Positions 16,470 through 26,865 of a DNA stretch of 64,000 bases are shown one piece after another; position 1 is the stretch's first letter; the number at the start of each line of letters is the position of its first letter. The stretch spans positions 314,115-378,114 of the forward strand of contig NZ_LMOI01000012.1 of assembly GCF_001423525.1 (NCBI RefSeq), given 5' to 3'. Made by a program: the position numbers and the translations under genes. The notes under the pieces were generated by a model. That model ran no database searches, was not told the origin of the DNA, and worked only from the letters and a program-made list of their open reading frames with translations. The DNA is from Arthrobacter sp. Leaf137 (GTDB taxonomy: Bacteria > Actinomycetota > Actinomycetes > Actinomycetales > Micrococcaceae).

Positions 16470-18596
16470 TTAGAGGACGTCCACGCCGTCCAGGCGGAGC
16501 TGGAAAGGATCGACGGCCCGTTTGGCAGCTACCGCGGAACGGGTAGCGCGCAGGACGCGGACGACGACGGCGGCCTGGCCGTAGGGGAAGAACAGCAGGG
16601 TCCGGACGTCCTCGCCGGAGCGGCCGGGTGCCGGAGGTCCGGCCAGCAGCACCGGGGCAGGACCGGCCAGGCGCAGGTGGATGCCGGAGCCGGCCAAGTC
16701 TGCAGAGACTGCCCCGGTGAAGTGCTCGACGGCGGCACGCGGGCCTGTAACGGAAGCAATCCGGACAGCTGGGGGAAGCTGGAGTTCTACCCGCAGCGAC
16801 AATTCCCGCTGGGCGTAGCCTGCCGGATCCCAGCGCAGCAACGCACCCACCGCAGCTGTGTCCCCCGCAGTGATGACGGCCAGTCCACCCTCGGAAGCGG
16901 GACGCACCAGGGCTGCAGCGTTAAACCACCGCCGGACGGTGTCCTCGCCGGCGCGGAGGGTTTCGCGGCGCAGCAACGAATCGCCGTCCAGCAGAAGGGC
17001 AGCGGCGTACCCTCCCTCGGCCACCGGTTCAGCTCCCACCGTCGCCACCACCAGTGCCTTGCCAGGGCCTACCGAGGCCTTCACGTGATCGCCGGACGAT
17101 GTCACCACAGTGGTGCCGGGGAACGCGCGTCCCAACTCCTCCGCCGTGCGCAGCACGCCCGTAGCGCCCTTGCGAAGCCGCCGCCCGGTGCAATGCACGC
17201 ACCGCCAGTCCGGTGCGGGCGTCGAACACCAGCGGCACTGGGGTATGGCTGAGCTTCCGCCCAGGGCCAGCGGCCCCTGGCAGTTGCCGCACCGGGCAGG
17301 TTCGCGGCAAGAGTCGCACACCAGTGACGGCGCGTAACCTGCCCGTGCCACCTGGATCAGGACAGGCCCGCGTTCGAGCCCCTCCTTGGCGGCCCGCCAC
17401 GCGGCACCGGGCAGGCGTGCAATGCGGGCGAGTGGGTCGCGTTCCTGTTCGAAGCTGTCCGCCGTATTGAGGACCCGCGGTACCGTGCGCCTGGTGGTCT
17501 GCCGATCCGGTTCGACGGGCAGGGCCCAGCCGGCGTCAACCAGCCTCTGCACCTCGGTACTCCGGGCATGTCCGGCGAGGAGGCAGGCCGAGCCCTCCTG
17601 TTCGGCGCGCAGGAGCAGGACCTCGCGGGTGTGGGCGTAGGGGGCGCGCTGGTCAATATGGAGATCGTCACCATCGTCCCAGCAAGCCACCAGGCCGAGG
17701 TTGGCCACGGGCGCGAACGCGGCCGACCGGGTGCCGATGGCAACCCGGGCGGAGCCGGCCAGGAGCCGCAGGAAGCTGCGGTACCGCGGTGTGGGCCCGT
17801 CGTCGGCGGTGAGCCTGGCCACCGCCTCTACCGGTATCAGTGCCGTAAGCGCCTGCTCCAGCCGGTCAAGGTCGCGGTAGTCCGGAACCACCACCACGGC
17901 TCCGCGCCCCGCGGCGTAGGTGGCGGCGACGGCCTCAGCCAGCAGTTGAGGCCAGCCGGACGGGCCATAGCCTTGCAGCGGGCTGATGACGGCGCGGGGG
18001 GATCCGCCGGCGGAAAGGTGGCGGAGGAAGGCCACGCCGTTGCGGTAGCCTCCCCACGCGCCGCCGGACGGGCTGCCTTCGCCTTCACGGCCAGCCGGCA
18101 CAGGTGCGGCTTCTTCGGGACCGGCAAGGTAGTCCTTTTCCAGCCTGGCCATGCGTGGCGGCACAGCGAGCCGAAGGACGTCGCTGACGGTTCCGGCATA
18201 CCGGGCTGCCACGGCGTTGGCGAGCTCTGCCACGGCCGGGGTGAGGACAGGCACCGGGGAGACCACCTTCGCCAGCGGCACAAGCGTATGGCCGGCGTCG
18301 GAAACGGAAATCCTGTCCATCAGGAAGCCGTTGAGCTGTTGGCCGTTGAAGGGAACCTTGACGCGCACGCCAGGCTTGGCGTCCGCGTCCATGGCAGCGG
18401 GGACGGCGTAGTCGAAAGGGCGGTCGAGGTGCGGCAAGGAGGATTCCACCAGGACCCGTGCCACCGGCAGGTGTTCTGCCAAAGGTACGCCGACCGGTTG
18501 GGTGCTGGCAGGGAAGCCCTGCAGCAGCGTGGGCTGGACCGGCCCGCCGCCCGGTACAGGAAGATCCAGGGCGGGCTGTGCGGAGTCCTTGGCCAT
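16470..18596 (-). CDS. priA: Primosomal protein N' (PriA), helicase-motif-deficient actinobacterial form
   Basis: 708 aa. PriA recognises stalled forks and reloads the replisome. The N-terminal 3'-DNA-binding domain (ARVLVESSLPHLDRPFDYAVP, about 45-65) and four zinc-binding Cys pairs (CDSC, CGNC, CRWC, CVHC, about 428-475) are present. The helicase core lacks the Walker A GSGKT (GYGPSGWP stands there) and has no DEAH box (CWDDGDD instead), so it should not hydrolyse ATP. This pattern is known for actinobacterial PriA. It lies 106 bp downstream of metK, as in related genomes. The Ala/Pro-rich N-terminus makes the exact start uncertain. Confidence 0.92.
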   Translation of the reverse strand: MAKDSAQPALDLPVPGGGPVQPTLLQGFPASTQPVGVPLAEHLPVARVLVESSLPHLDRPFDYAVPAAMDADAKPGVRVKVPFNGQQLNGFLMDRISVSDAGHTLVPLAKVVSPVPVLTPAVAELANAVAARYAGTVSDVLRLAVPPRMARLEKDYLAGPEEAAPVPAGREGEGSPSGGAWGGYRNGVAFLRHLSAGGSPRAVISPLQGYGPSGWPQLLAEAVAATYAAGRGAVVVVPDYRDLDRLEQALTALIPVEAVARLTADDGPTPRYRSFLRLLAGSARVAIGTRSAAFAPVANLGLVACWDDGDDLHIDQRAPYAHTREVLLLRAEQEGSACLLAGHARSTEVQRLVDAGWALPVEPDRQTTRRTVPRVLNTADSFEQERDPLARIARLPGAAWRAAKEGLERGPVLIQVARAGYAPSLVCDSCREPARCGNCQGPLALGGSSAIPQCRWCSTPAPDWRCVHCTGRRLRKGATGVLRTAEELGRAFPGTTVVTSSGDHVKASVGPGKALVVATVGAEPVAEGGYAAALLLDGDSLLRRETLRAGEDTVRRWFNAAALVRPASEGGLAVITAGDTAAVGALLRWDPAGYAQRELSLRVELQLPPAVRIASVTGPRAAVEHFTGAVSADLAGSGIHLRLAGPAPVLLAGPPAPGRSGEDVRTLLFFPYGQAAVVVRVLRATRSAVAAKRAVDPFQLRLDGVDVL

Positions 18597-18702
18597 GGCG
18601 GCTACCTCCGTTCAGCTCCCGGGCGGAAAAGGCCAGCCAACCACGGGGCACCGACATCCGTGCGGCTCGTGCACGGCGGCGCGGCCCCCCGCAGCCTCGA
18701 GG

Positions 18703-19938
18703 CTAGGCGTTGAAGTAGGCCTTCAGGTCGTCAACGCGGTCAAGGCGTTCCCAAGTGAAGTCGGGGTCGTCCCGGCCGAAGTGCCCGTGCGCTGCCGTCT
18801 TGGCGTAGATGGGGCGCTTCAGGTCCAGAGCGTCGATGATGGCCCGCGGGCGGAGATCAAAGATCTCAGCGATGGCGGCACTGATCTGTGCAGGGTCAAC
18901 GGTCTCGGTGCCGAATGTTTCAACGTAGGTGCCTACCGGGCGGGCCTGGCCGATCGCGTACGCGATCTGGATCTCGGCGCGCTTGGCCAGCCCGGCGGCC
19001 ACGACGTTCTTGGCGACCCACCGCATGGCGTATGCGGCGGAACGGTCCACCTTTGACGGGTCCTTGCCGGAGAACGCTCCGCCGCCGTGGCGGGCCATGC
19101 CGCCGTAGGTGTCGACGATGATCTTGCGGCCGGTCAGCCCGGCGTCACCCACGGGACCGCCGATGACGAATTCGCCGGCGGGGTTGAGGATGTTGGCCGC
19201 CCGGGAGACATCAAGGTTTGCGGCGGCGAGGACCGGTTTGATGACAATGGAGGCGAGGTCGGACCGGAGCTGTTCCAGGCTGGCGCCCTCAGCGTGCTGG
19301 CTCGAGATCACCACAGTTTCGACGGACACAGGCCTGTCGTGGTCGTAACCTACCGTGACCTGGGTCTTGCCGTCGGGGCGCAGGTAGGCGAGTTGGCCGG
19401 ATTTGCGGACTTCCGTGAGGCGTTCAGACAGGCGGTGCGCCAGCCAGATGGGGGTGGGCATGTAGGACGGTGTTTCGTCGCTGGCATACCCGAACATCAG
19501 GCCCTGGTCGCCGGCGCCCTGGAGGTCGTAGTCGTCCTCCTGGCGTCCTTCGCGGGCCTCAAGGGAGTTGAACACTCCCCCGGCGATGTCATTGGACTGC
19601 TGCCCGATGGACACCGACACTCCACAGCGTGCGCCGTCGAAGCCGTTGGCGGATGAGTCGTAGCCGATGCCGAGGATGGTCTCCCGGACAATCTGCGGGA
19701 TCTCCACGTAGGCGTCGGTGGTGACTTCGCCGGCAACGTGCACCAGCCCGGTGGTGGCCATGGTTTCCACGGCTACCCGGGACTCCGGATCGGCCGCAAG
19801 GAGGGCGTCCAGGATGGCGTCACTGATCTGGTCGCAGATCTTGTCCGGGTGGCCTTCGGTGACGGACTCCGAGGTGAAGAGCCGAAGGGACGAGGGCGTA
19901 GCCCCGGAGGTCTGGTGAAGGTGCAGCGGTAAAGTCAC
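18703..19938 (-). CDS. metK: S-adenosylmethionine synthetase
   Basis: 411 aa cytoplasmic enzyme making SAM from methionine and ATP. Signature motifs are [12 protein letters not shown] (about 145-156) and [19 protein letters not shown] (about 282-300), plus the N-terminal [19 protein letters not shown]. The GTG start has AAGG 7 nt upstream. It is located between coaBC and priA, the conserved actinobacterial order. The 87-bp upstream gap shows no SAM riboswitch. Confidence 0.97.
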   Translation of the reverse strand: MTLPLHLHQTSGATPSSLRLFTSESVTEGHPDKICDQISDAILDALLAADPESRVAVETMATTGLVHVAGEVTTDAYVEIPQIVRETILGIGYDSSANGFDGARCGVSVSIGQQSNDIAGGVFNSLEAREGRQEDDYDLQGAGDQGLMFGYASDETPSYMPTPIWLAHRLSERLTEVRKSGQLAYLRPDGKTQVTVGYDHDRPVSVETVVISSQHAEGASLEQLRSDLASIVIKPVLAAANLDVSRAANILNPAGEFVIGGPVGDAGLTGRKIIVDTYGGMARHGGGAFSGKDPSKVDRSAAYAMRWVAKNVVAAGLAKRAEIQIAYAIGQARPVGTYVETFGTETVDPAQISAAIAEIFDLRPRAIIDALDLKRPIYAKTAAHGHFGRDDPDFTWERLDRVDDLKAYFNA

Positions 19939-19996
19939 TCAACTACCTTACTGGTTGGATCACGCGTGGCCGTCAGGAGACGTCGCGGGATGTCAC

Positions 19997-20020
19997 GGTA
20001 CTAAGCAAACGTGGTACTAA
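19997..20020. repeat. Short direct repeat upstream of metK
   Basis: GGTACTAA occurs at 19997-20004 and again at 20013-20020 (16-bp period) in the coaBC-metK gap. The minus-strand reading is TTAGTACC twice. It could be a regulatory site for metK or chance. Confidence 0.3.
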
Positions 20021-20025
20021 ACACG

Positions 20026-21273
20026 TCACGCCCGGGGCGACACCTGGTTCAGTTCGAAACCGATGCGGCTGATGATGGCCGCGGAAACGTCTGCCTTGGT
20101 GCCGGACGCCTCTTGGGGTTCGGAGCCGGAACGGGCCAGGATGACCACTGAATTGGTGTCCTTGCCGAAGACCTTGTCCGAGCCGACATGGTTGACCACC
20201 AGCAGGTCGCAGCCCTTGCGCTGGAGTTTGGCCTCCGCGTAGGCCAGGACATCCCCGTGCTGGTCACCCGTTTCAGCAGCAAAGCCCACAATGAGCTGGC
20301 CGCCCGCTGCTGGACCGGCGATGCCTTGGTTGCGGCGCTCGACGAGCTCCTGCAGGATGTCCGGGTTGCGGACCAGGGTGATGACGGGATCTGCAGTGTC
20401 GTCGCGTTTCTTGATTTTCGTGTCCGAGATGTCCGCGGGGCGGAAGTCTGCCACAGCGGCGGACATGATGACGACGTCGGAATCAACGGCGGCAGCAAGC
20501 GCAGCCTCGCGCAACTGCAGGGCAGTTTCGACGTTGACCACGTCAACGCCCGGGGGCGGCGGAACTTCCATGTGGGCTGAGAGCAGCCGGACGGTTGCAC
20601 CGGCGTTCCGTGCGGCGACGGCCAGGGCTACGCCCTGCTTGCCGGAGGACCGGTTGCCCAGGAAGCGGACGGGGTCCAGTGGTTCGCGTGTTCCGCCGGC
20701 GCTGATGGTGACGGTCTTGCCGGCCAGCGGAAGCTGGAAATCAGTTTGTCCGTGGACCAGCGCCATGGCGGCGTCGAAGATGGCATCAGGTTCGGGCAGC
20801 CGTCCCGGCCCGGAGTCCGAGCCCGTCAGCCTGCCGGAAGCCGGCTCCAGTACCGCCGCACCGCGCCCGCGGAGTGTTTCCACGTTGGCCCGGGTTGCGG
20901 GGTGCTGCCACATCTCGGTGTGCATGGCCGGCGCGAAGAGGACGGGGCCGTGGGCCATCAGCAGCGTGTTGGTGAGGAGGTCGCCCGCCTGGCCCGTGGC
21001 CGCTTTGGCCAGGAGGTCGGCCGTGGCCGGGGCGATGACCACGAGGTCCGCCTCGTGGCCCAGCCGGACGTGGTTGACCTGGTGGACGTCGTCGAAGACG
21101 CTGTTGCTCACGGGGTTGCCGGAGAGGGCCTCCCAGGTGGCAGTCCCGACGAAGCGGGTTGCCGCCTCCGTGGGGATCACCGTGACATGGTGGCCGGCTT
21201 CAGTAAAAAGCCGGAGGAGCGATGCCACCTTATAGGCGGCTATCCCTCCCCCGACTCCGAGGACTATGCGCAC
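20026..21273 (-). CDS. coaBC: Bifunctional phosphopantothenoylcysteine decarboxylase / phosphopantothenate-cysteine ligase
   Basis: 415 aa, two fused CoA-synthesis activities. The N-terminal flavoprotein CoaC domain (about 1-190) begins MRIVLGVGGGIAAYK and contains the HVRLGHEADL and APAMHTEMW segments with the active-site His. The C-terminal CoaB domain (about 190-415) has SAGGTREPLDPVRFLGNRSS and AAVADFRP. It acts on 4'-phosphopantothenate. It is 35 bp downstream of rpoZ in the conserved gmk-rpoZ-coaBC-metK order. Confidence 0.96.
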   Translation of the reverse strand: MRIVLGVGGGIAAYKVASLLRLFTEAGHHVTVIPTEAATRFVGTATWEALSGNPVSNSVFDDVHQVNHVRLGHEADLVVIAPATADLLAKAATGQAGDLLTNTLLMAHGPVLFAPAMHTEMWQHPATRANVETLRGRGAAVLEPASGRLTGSDSGPGRLPEPDAIFDAAMALVHGQTDFQLPLAGKTVTISAGGTREPLDPVRFLGNRSSGKQGVALAVAARNAGATVRLLSAHMEVPPPPGVDVVNVETALQLREAALAAAVDSDVVIMSAAVADFRPADISDTKIKKRDDTADPVITLVRNPDILQELVERRNQGIAGPAAGGQLIVGFAAETGDQHGDVLAYAEAKLQRKGCDLLVVNHVGSDKVFGKDTNSVVILARSGSEPQEASGTKADVSAAIISRIGFELNQVSPRA

Positions 21274-21308
21274 GTGACCTCCGTCAGCAGCACGTCATGC
21301 GGCAGATG

Positions 21309-21569
21309 TTATTCTGCGGCTTCGATCGGTGTGGATACCAGCTTGCCCTCGTTGATCTCGCGCAGGGCGATCGAGAGGGACTTCTCGTTCAGCTTGGTGT
21401 CTACCAGGGGGCCGACGTACTCGAAGAGTCCCTCGTGCAGCTGGGCGTAGTAGGCGTTGATCTGACGAGCGCGCTTGGCACCGAAGATCACCAGGCCATA
21501 CTTGGAGTCTGCCGCTTCGAGCAGCGAGTCGATCGGCGGGTTGATGATGCCTTCAAGGTTCGTGGACAC
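21309..21569 (-). CDS. rpoZ: RNA polymerase omega subunit
   Basis: 86 aa from a GTG at 21569 ([19 protein letters not shown]). Omega helps fold and assemble the beta' subunit. The conserved [16 protein letters not shown] segment (about 22-37) matches the family. A longer in-frame reading to 21617 overlaps gmk and is unlikely. It lies 16 bp after gmk, so the two are probably co-transcribed. Confidence 0.94.
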   Translation of the reverse strand: MSTNLEGIINPPIDSLLEAADSKYGLVIFGAKRARQINAYYAQLHEGLFEYVGPLVDTKLNEKSLSIALREINEGKLVSTPIEAAE

Positions 21570-21585
21570 GAATTCTCCAAAAATT

Positions 21586-22179
21586 CTAGCGGGCTGACGG
21601 TTCCTGCAGGTGTGCATGAGGAGTCAGCCCCATGAGTGAAACAAGCTCGTCCGCTGCCCGGCGGACGTCGTCATTGATGACGGTATGGTCGAACTCCGGT
21701 TCAGCAGCAAGTTCCAGTTTAGCGGTTTCCAGCCGGCGCTGCTGTTCTTCCGGGGTTTCTGTGCCGCGGCCCACCAGGCGGCGCACCATTTCGTCCCAGG
21801 TGGGCGGGGCGAGGAACACGAACTTGGCGTCCGGAACGGCCTCCTTGACCTGGCGCGCACCCTGGAGGTCGATTTCCAGAAGGACGGAACGCCCTTCCTT
21901 AATGGCCTCGTTGACGGTGCTCTTCAACGTGCCGTAGGTGTTTTGGCCATGCACTACTGCCCACTCCAGGAGATCACCCTCCGCGATGAGCCGTTCAAAC
22001 TCCTCCGTGGACTTGAAGAAGTAGTGCACGCCATCCACTTCGCCCGGGCGGGGGGCACGGGTGGTGGCTGAGACGGACAGCCAGACCTCGGGGTAGTTGT
22101 CGCGGATATAGGTGGATACGGTGCCTTTGCCAACAGCTGTCGGACCTGCGAGGACTGTCAGTCCGGGTTTCTTGCTCAC
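21586..22179 (-). CDS. gmk: Guanylate kinase
   Basis: 197 aa, phosphorylates GMP to GDP. P-loop [11 protein letters not shown] (about 11-21), GMP-binding [19 protein letters not shown] (about 38-56), and [11 protein letters not shown] are all present. It is downstream of mihF and upstream of rpoZ. Confidence 0.96.
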   Translation of the reverse strand: MSKKPGLTVLAGPTAVGKGTVSTYIRDNYPEVWLSVSATTRAPRPGEVDGVHYFFKSTEEFERLIAEGDLLEWAVVHGQNTYGTLKSTVNEAIKEGRSVLLEIDLQGARQVKEAVPDAKFVFLAPPTWDEMVRRLVGRGTETPEEQQRRLETAKLELAAEPEFDHTVINDDVRRAADELVSLMGLTPHAHLQEPSAR

Positions 22180-22230
22180 GTATTCCTTTGCCGAGGTTTC
22201 GGGGTTGGGGCGGGCCGGCGCCGGCCGGCC

Positions 22231-22548
22231 CTAATGTTCGTCTATAAAATCTACCAGCGCCCGACGCTGGTGGACGCCGAGGCCCCGGACGCGGCGGGAC
22301 GCGGCAATGCCCAGTTGTTCCATGATGGCTGCTGCCCGCACCTTGCCGATGCCCGGCAGCGCTTCGAGGAGTTCGGAAACCCGCATCCTCGCCAGCGCGT
22401 CGTCGGCGGCGGCCGAGTCGATGATGTCGGCTGCGGACCGTTTGCCGTTCTTGAGGCTTTCCTTCGCGGCAGCCCGGGCAGCGCGTGCGGCCGCCGCCTT
22501 GCCCAGGGCCTCGGCCCGTTCCGACGCGGATAACGGTCGCAGTACCAT
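22231..22548 (-). CDS. mihF: Actinobacterial integration host factor (mIHF)
   Basis: 105 aa nucleoid-associated protein restricted to actinobacteria. It is a single alpha-helical domain with an H2TH-like DNA-binding part: LLEALPGIGKVRAAAIMEQLGIAASRRVRGLG (about 61-92). The N-terminus is Ala/Arg-rich helical. It binds and bends DNA and is essential in mycobacteria. It is encoded between pyrF and gmk as in M. tuberculosis. A perfect palindrome lies 31 bp upstream. Confidence 0.93.
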   Translation of the reverse strand: MVLRPLSASERAEALGKAAAARAARAAAKESLKNGKRSAADIIDSAAADDALARMRVSELLEALPGIGKVRAAAIMEQLGIAASRRVRGLGVHQRRALVDFIDEH

Positions 22549-22578
22549 GACGCATACCCCCGGAATCGGCGGAATTTA

Positions 22579-22600
22579 TCCAAGGGCGGCCGCCCTTGGA
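22579..22600. promoter_or_regulatory. 22-bp perfect palindrome upstream of mihF
   Basis: Left arm TCCAAGGGCGG, perfectly self-complementary over 22 bp, in the 122-bp pyrF-mihF gap. It abuts a TAAATT element (plus-strand 22573-22578) that could be the mihF -10. It may be an operator, or a hairpin ending the pyr transcript, though no T-run follows. Confidence 0.45.
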
Positions 22601-22670
22601 CCTGTCCTGAAACTACCCTCTGGTGCTGGATGAATCAATGGATGGGCCCAAACCGGGAACTATTCCCGGC

Positions 22671-23543
22671 TCAGCCCTGGCGCAGGCCCGCCAGGGTCCG
22701 CTGGGCGGCTTCCCGCAATCCGCGGGGTTCCGGTCCCGCAGCCAGGATGTCCCGGCTGGATGTGCCCAGGACCAGCGGGTAGGCGTCCCCGAAGGTGGCC
22801 CGCAGGTCGGCCGGCGTTGCGCCCTGGGCGCCCAGCCCGGGGGCCAGGATGGGGCCCCGGACGGCTGCGAGGTCAAGGTCAAGGTCCGCCAGGGCGCTGC
22901 CGACGGTGGCCCCCACCACCAGGCCCACCGAGCCCAGGCCGCTTTGGTACCGTTCGTTCTCGCGGGCGGCTGCGGAGGTGATCCGGCGTGCCACCGAGTC
23001 CGCTCCCCCGACGTGCTGCACGGATGCACCCTCCGGGTTGGAGGTCAGCGCCAGGACGAAGACGCCGCGCCCGGTCTCGGCCGCGAGGTCCAGCGCCGGG
23101 CGCAGGGATTCGAAGCCGAGGTAGGGGCTGAGGGTGACAGAGTCTGCCGCCAGCGGGGATCCGTCGCGCAGCCAGGCGTCGGCGTAGGCGGCCATGGTGG
23201 AGCCGATGTCGCCTCGCTTGGCGTCTGCGATGGTCAGGACCGAGTGGTCCCGCGACTCAGCCAGGACTTCCTCCAGTACCGCCATGCCGGCGGAGCCGTG
23301 GCGCTCGAAGAGCGCCACCTGGGGCTTGACCGCGGCAGCGAGCGACGCCACCGCCTCGACTACGGTGAGCGAGAAGCGGCGCAGGCCCGCGACGTCGTCG
23401 GCCAATCCCCAGCTCTTCAGCAGTGCCGGGTGCGGGTCGATGCCCACGCACAGCGGGCCGCGGGAGGACATGGCGGCGCCGAGCCGGGAGCCAAAGGACT
23501 CCCGGCCCTGCACGTCAGCTGACGCTGGTACCTGCTCAGGCAT
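22671..23543 (-). CDS. pyrF: Orotidine 5'-phosphate decarboxylase (PyrF2 type)
   Basis: 290 aa, the last step to UMP. The catalytic Lys/Asp cluster appears as [13 protein letters not shown] (about 114-126), typical of the longer PyrF2 subfamily. [11 protein letters not shown] is near the N-terminus, and the phosphate-gripper segment [12 protein letters not shown] is near residue 230. The ATG at 23543 overlaps the end of carB by 8 bp. It is the last pyrimidine gene of the operon. Confidence 0.95.
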   Translation of the reverse strand: MPEQVPASADVQGRESFGSRLGAAMSSRGPLCVGIDPHPALLKSWGLADDVAGLRRFSLTVVEAVASLAAAVKPQVALFERHGSAGMAVLEEVLAESRDHSVLTIADAKRGDIGSTMAAYADAWLRDGSPLAADSVTLSPYLGFESLRPALDLAAETGRGVFVLALTSNPEGASVQHVGGADSVARRITSAAARENERYQSGLGSVGLVVGATVGSALADLDLDLAAVRGPILAPGLGAQGATPADLRATFGDAYPLVLGTSSRDILAAGPEPRGLREAAQRTLAGLRQG

Positions 23544-26500
23544 GCTGCAGGTCTGCCTTCCCGGCTGCGGCCTTCTGGGCTTCGCCCAGCGCTGCGGCGT
23601 GCTCCTGGAGGCTGGTGACGGACCATTCGTACGTGCGCATAGCCTCGATCGCCTGGACGGCGGCGTTGAACTCGGCCACCGTGGTGATGCAGGGAATGCC
23701 GATGGACGTTGCTGCCGCGCGGAGTTCGTAGCCGTCGCTGCGGGCTTCTCCGCCCGAAGGCGTGTTGAAGACCATGTCGATCTCGCCGGCGACGACCAGG
23801 TCCGCAATGGTGCCTTCGCCCTCGGCGCTGCTGCCCTCTGCCACCTTGCGGACAGGGGTGGCCTGGATGCCGTTGCGGCGCAGGACGTCCGCGGTGCCGC
23901 CGGTGGACACGATTTCGAAGCCCAGGTCCGAGAGCCGCTTGACGCCCATGATCACGGACCGCTTGTCGCGGTTGGCCACGGAGACAAAGATCTTGCCTTC
24001 GGTGGGCAGCGCGTTGTTGGCGGCCGCCTGGCTCTTGGCGAACGCGGTGTCGAAGTGCTTGTCGATGCCCATCACCTCGCCGGTGGAGCGCATCTCCGGG
24101 CCAAGCAGGGAATCCACCACTTTTCCTTCAACGGTGCGGAACCGGCTGAACGGCAGCACTGCTTCCTTGACGGCCACGGGCGCATCCAGGGGCAGGGTGG
24201 ACCCGTCGCCGGTCTCGGGCAGCATTTTGTAGGCGGTGCGGAGCTGGTTGATGGTCACGCCGGTCCCAATGAGGGCCGCCGCCTTGGCCATCTGGACGCC
24301 TGTGGCCTTGGAGACGAACGGCACGGTGCGGGAGGCCCGCGGGTTGGCTTCGAGGACGTACAGAACGTCGGAGGCCAGCGCGAACTGGATGTTGATCAGG
24401 CCGCGGACGCCCACGCCCTCGGCGATGGCGCGGGTAGCGGTACGGACCCGCTCGATGACGTTGCTCCCCAGCGTGATGGGCGGCAGGACACAGGCGGAGT
24501 CGCCGGAGTGGATACCGGCTTCCTCGATGTGCTCCATGATGCCGCCCAGGTACATGTCAGTGCCGTCGAAGAGGGCGTCGACGTCGATTTCGACGGCGTC
24601 TTCCAGGAACCGGTCGATCAGGACCGGATGGTCCGGGGTGATCTCTGTGGCGTTGGCGATGTAGCGGGAGAGGTTCGGCTCGTCGTAGACGATCTCCATG
24701 CCGCGGCCGCCCAGCACGTAGGAGGGGCGGACCAGGACCGGATAGCCGATTTCATCAGCGATCTTCTTGGCGTCCTCGAAGGAGACGGCGGTGCCGTTCT
24801 TCGGGGAGATCAGGCCCGCCTTGTCCAGGACGCGGGAGAAGGCGCCGCGGTGCTCGGCCAAGTCGATCGCCTCGGGCGAGGTTCCCAGGATGGGGACACC
24901 GGCGTCGGCCAGCTGCTGGGCCAGCTTCAGCGGGGTCTGGCCGCCGAGCTGGACAAACACGCCCATGACGCCGCCGGTGCGTTCTTCGGCTGCGATGACC
25001 TCAAGGACGTCCTCAAGGGTCAGAGGCTCAAAGTACAGGCGCGTGGACACGTCGTAGTCGGTGGAGACGGTCTCCGGGTTGCAGTTGACCATCACAGTCT
25101 CGTACCCGGCCTTGCGCAGGGCCATGGAAGCGTGGACGCAGGAGTAGTCGAACTCAATCCCCTGGCCGATGCGGTTGGGTCCTGAACCGAGGATCAGGAT
25201 GGACGGCTTGGAGTGCAGCGCCACCTCGTCCTCCTCGTCGTAGGACGAGTAGTGGTACGGCGTGTAGGCGGCGAACTCGGCGGCGCAGGTGTCAACGGTC
25301 TTGTAAACGGGGCGGATGCCCAGGGCCTGGCGGACACCGCGGACCACTGCCTCGGAGTTGTGCGTCAGGGCACCGATCTGCTCGTCGGAGAACCCGTGGC
25401 GCTTGGCACGCTGCAGCATGTCCGTGGTGAGGGCGCCGGCCTGGCGGATCTCCCGGGAAACCTCGTTGAGCAGTTCGAGCTGGTCCAGGAACCAGGGATC
25501 GATTTTGGTGGCCTCGAAAAGCTGTTCCACGGTGGCGCCGCCCAGCAGGGCGCGCTGGACCTGGTACAGCCGGTCCGTGGTGGGGCGCTTGGCCTTTTCG
25601 ATGAGCTCGGCGACCTCGTACTCCGGGACGGAGCTGAAGTCCAGCTGCGAGCCCTTCTGCTCCAGGGAGCGGAGGGCCTTCTGCAGGGCTTCGGTGAAGT
25701 TGCGGCCCATGGCCATGGCTTCGCCCACCGACTTCATGGTGGTGGTGAGGGTGTTGTCCGCGGCCGGGAACTTCTCGAACGCGAAGCGGGGAACCTTGAC
25801 CACCACGTAGTCGAGCGTCGGCTCGAAGGATGCCGGGGTCTTCTGGGTGATGTCGTTGGGGATCTCGTCCAGCGTGTAGCCCAGGGAGAGCTTGGTGGCG
25901 ATCTTGGCGATCGCGAATCCGGTGGCCTTGGACGCCAGGGCCGAGGAGCGGGAGACGCGGGGGTTCATTTCGATGACCACAACGCGGCCAGTGGCGGGAT
26001 CGATGGCGAACTGGATGTTGCAGCCGCCGGTGTCCACGCCCACTTCGCGGATCACGGCGATGGAGACGTCACGGAGCTTCTGGTACTCGCGGTCCGTCAG
26101 GGTCAGGGCCGGCGCCACGGTGATGGAGTCGCCGGTGTGCACGCCCACGGGGTCGAAGTTCTCGATGGAGCAGACGACAACCACGTTGTCGTTCTTGTCC
26201 CGCATCATCTCGAGCTCGTATTCCTTCCAGCCGAGGATGCTCTCTTCGAGCAGGACCTCGCTGGTGGGGCTGTACTGAAGGCCCTGGCCCACGATGCGGC
26301 GGAGGTCGTCCTCGTTGTAGGCCAGGCCGGAGCCCAGGCCGCCCATGGTGAAGGAGGGGCGGACCACCATGGGGTAGCCCAGGTCGTCGGCAGCCTTCAG
26401 GGCCTCGTCCATGCTGTGGATGATGTGGCTGCGGGCGGATTCGGCACCGCAGCGCTCCACCACGCCTTTAAACTTTTCGCGGTCTTCGCCGAGCTCAATG

Positions 26501-26865
26501 GCGGCAATGTTCGCGCCGATCAGTTCCACGTTGTACTTGTCGAGCACACCGTTCTTGTCCAGCGCAATGGCCGTGTTGAGCGCCGTCTGGCCGCCCAGGG
26601 TGGGCAGCACAGCGTCCGGGCGCTCTTTGGCGATGATCTTCTCCACCACCTCAGGGGTGATGGGCTCGATGTAGGTGGCGTCGGCGAACTCGGGATCGGT
26701 CATGATGGTGGCCGGGTTGGAGTTCACGAGGATGACGCGGAGGCCTTCCTCCTTGAGGACACGCAGTGCCTGGGTACCGGAGTAGTCGAATTCGGCGGCC
26801 TGGCCGATGACGATCGGCCCGGAACCAATGACGAGGACGCTCTTGAGATCTGTACGTTTCGGCAT
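23536..26865 (-). CDS. carB: Carbamoyl-phosphate synthase large subunit
   Basis: 1109 aa, slightly longer than the usual 1070-1100. There are two ATP-grasp halves: the first has [16 protein letters not shown] and [13 protein letters not shown], the second (from about residue 560) has FDYSCVHA and [13 protein letters not shown]. The C-terminal MGS-like regulatory domain (about 950-1085) includes [14 protein letters not shown] and [15 protein letters not shown]. It makes carbamoyl phosphate from bicarbonate, ammonia from CarA, and 2 ATP, for both pyrimidines and arginine. Its ATG shares one base with the carA stop (TAATG). Confidence 0.97.
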   Translation of the reverse strand: MPKRTDLKSVLVIGSGPIVIGQAAEFDYSGTQALRVLKEEGLRVILVNSNPATIMTDPEFADATYIEPITPEVVEKIIAKERPDAVLPTLGGQTALNTAIALDKNGVLDKYNVELIGANIAAIELGEDREKFKGVVERCGAESARSHIIHSMDEALKAADDLGYPMVVRPSFTMGGLGSGLAYNEDDLRRIVGQGLQYSPTSEVLLEESILGWKEYELEMMRDKNDNVVVVCSIENFDPVGVHTGDSITVAPALTLTDREYQKLRDVSIAVIREVGVDTGGCNIQFAIDPATGRVVVIEMNPRVSRSSALASKATGFAIAKIATKLSLGYTLDEIPNDITQKTPASFEPTLDYVVVKVPRFAFEKFPAADNTLTTTMKSVGEAMAMGRNFTEALQKALRSLEQKGSQLDFSSVPEYEVAELIEKAKRPTTDRLYQVQRALLGGATVEQLFEATKIDPWFLDQLELLNEVSREIRQAGALTTDMLQRAKRHGFSDEQIGALTHNSEAVVRGVRQALGIRPVYKTVDTCAAEFAAYTPYHYSSYDEEDEVALHSKPSILILGSGPNRIGQGIEFDYSCVHASMALRKAGYETVMVNCNPETVSTDYDVSTRLYFEPLTLEDVLEVIAAEERTGGVMGVFVQLGGQTPLKLAQQLADAGVPILGTSPEAIDLAEHRGAFSRVLDKAGLISPKNGTAVSFEDAKKIADEIGYPVLVRPSYVLGGRGMEIVYDEPNLSRYIANATEITPDHPVLIDRFLEDAVEIDVDALFDGTDMYLGGIMEHIEEAGIHSGDSACVLPPITLGSNVIERVRTATRAIAEGVGVRGLINIQFALASDVLYVLEANPRASRTVPFVSKATGVQMAKAAALIGTGVTINQLRTAYKMLPETGDGSTLPLDAPVAVKEAVLPFSRFRTVEGKVVDSLLGPEMRSTGEVMGIDKHFDTAFAKSQAAANNALPTEGKIFVSVANRDKRSVIMGVKRLSDLGFEIVSTGGTADVLRRNGIQATPVRKVAEGSSAEGEGTIADLVVAGEIDMVFNTPSGGEARSDGYELRAAATSIGIPCITTVAEFNAAVQAIEAMRTYEWSVTSLQEHAAALGEAQKAAAGKADLQHA

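Noticed and set aside
19939..20025. SAM riboswitch upstream of metK
   Set aside because: The gap is too short and lacks the conserved cores; only short direct repeats are present.
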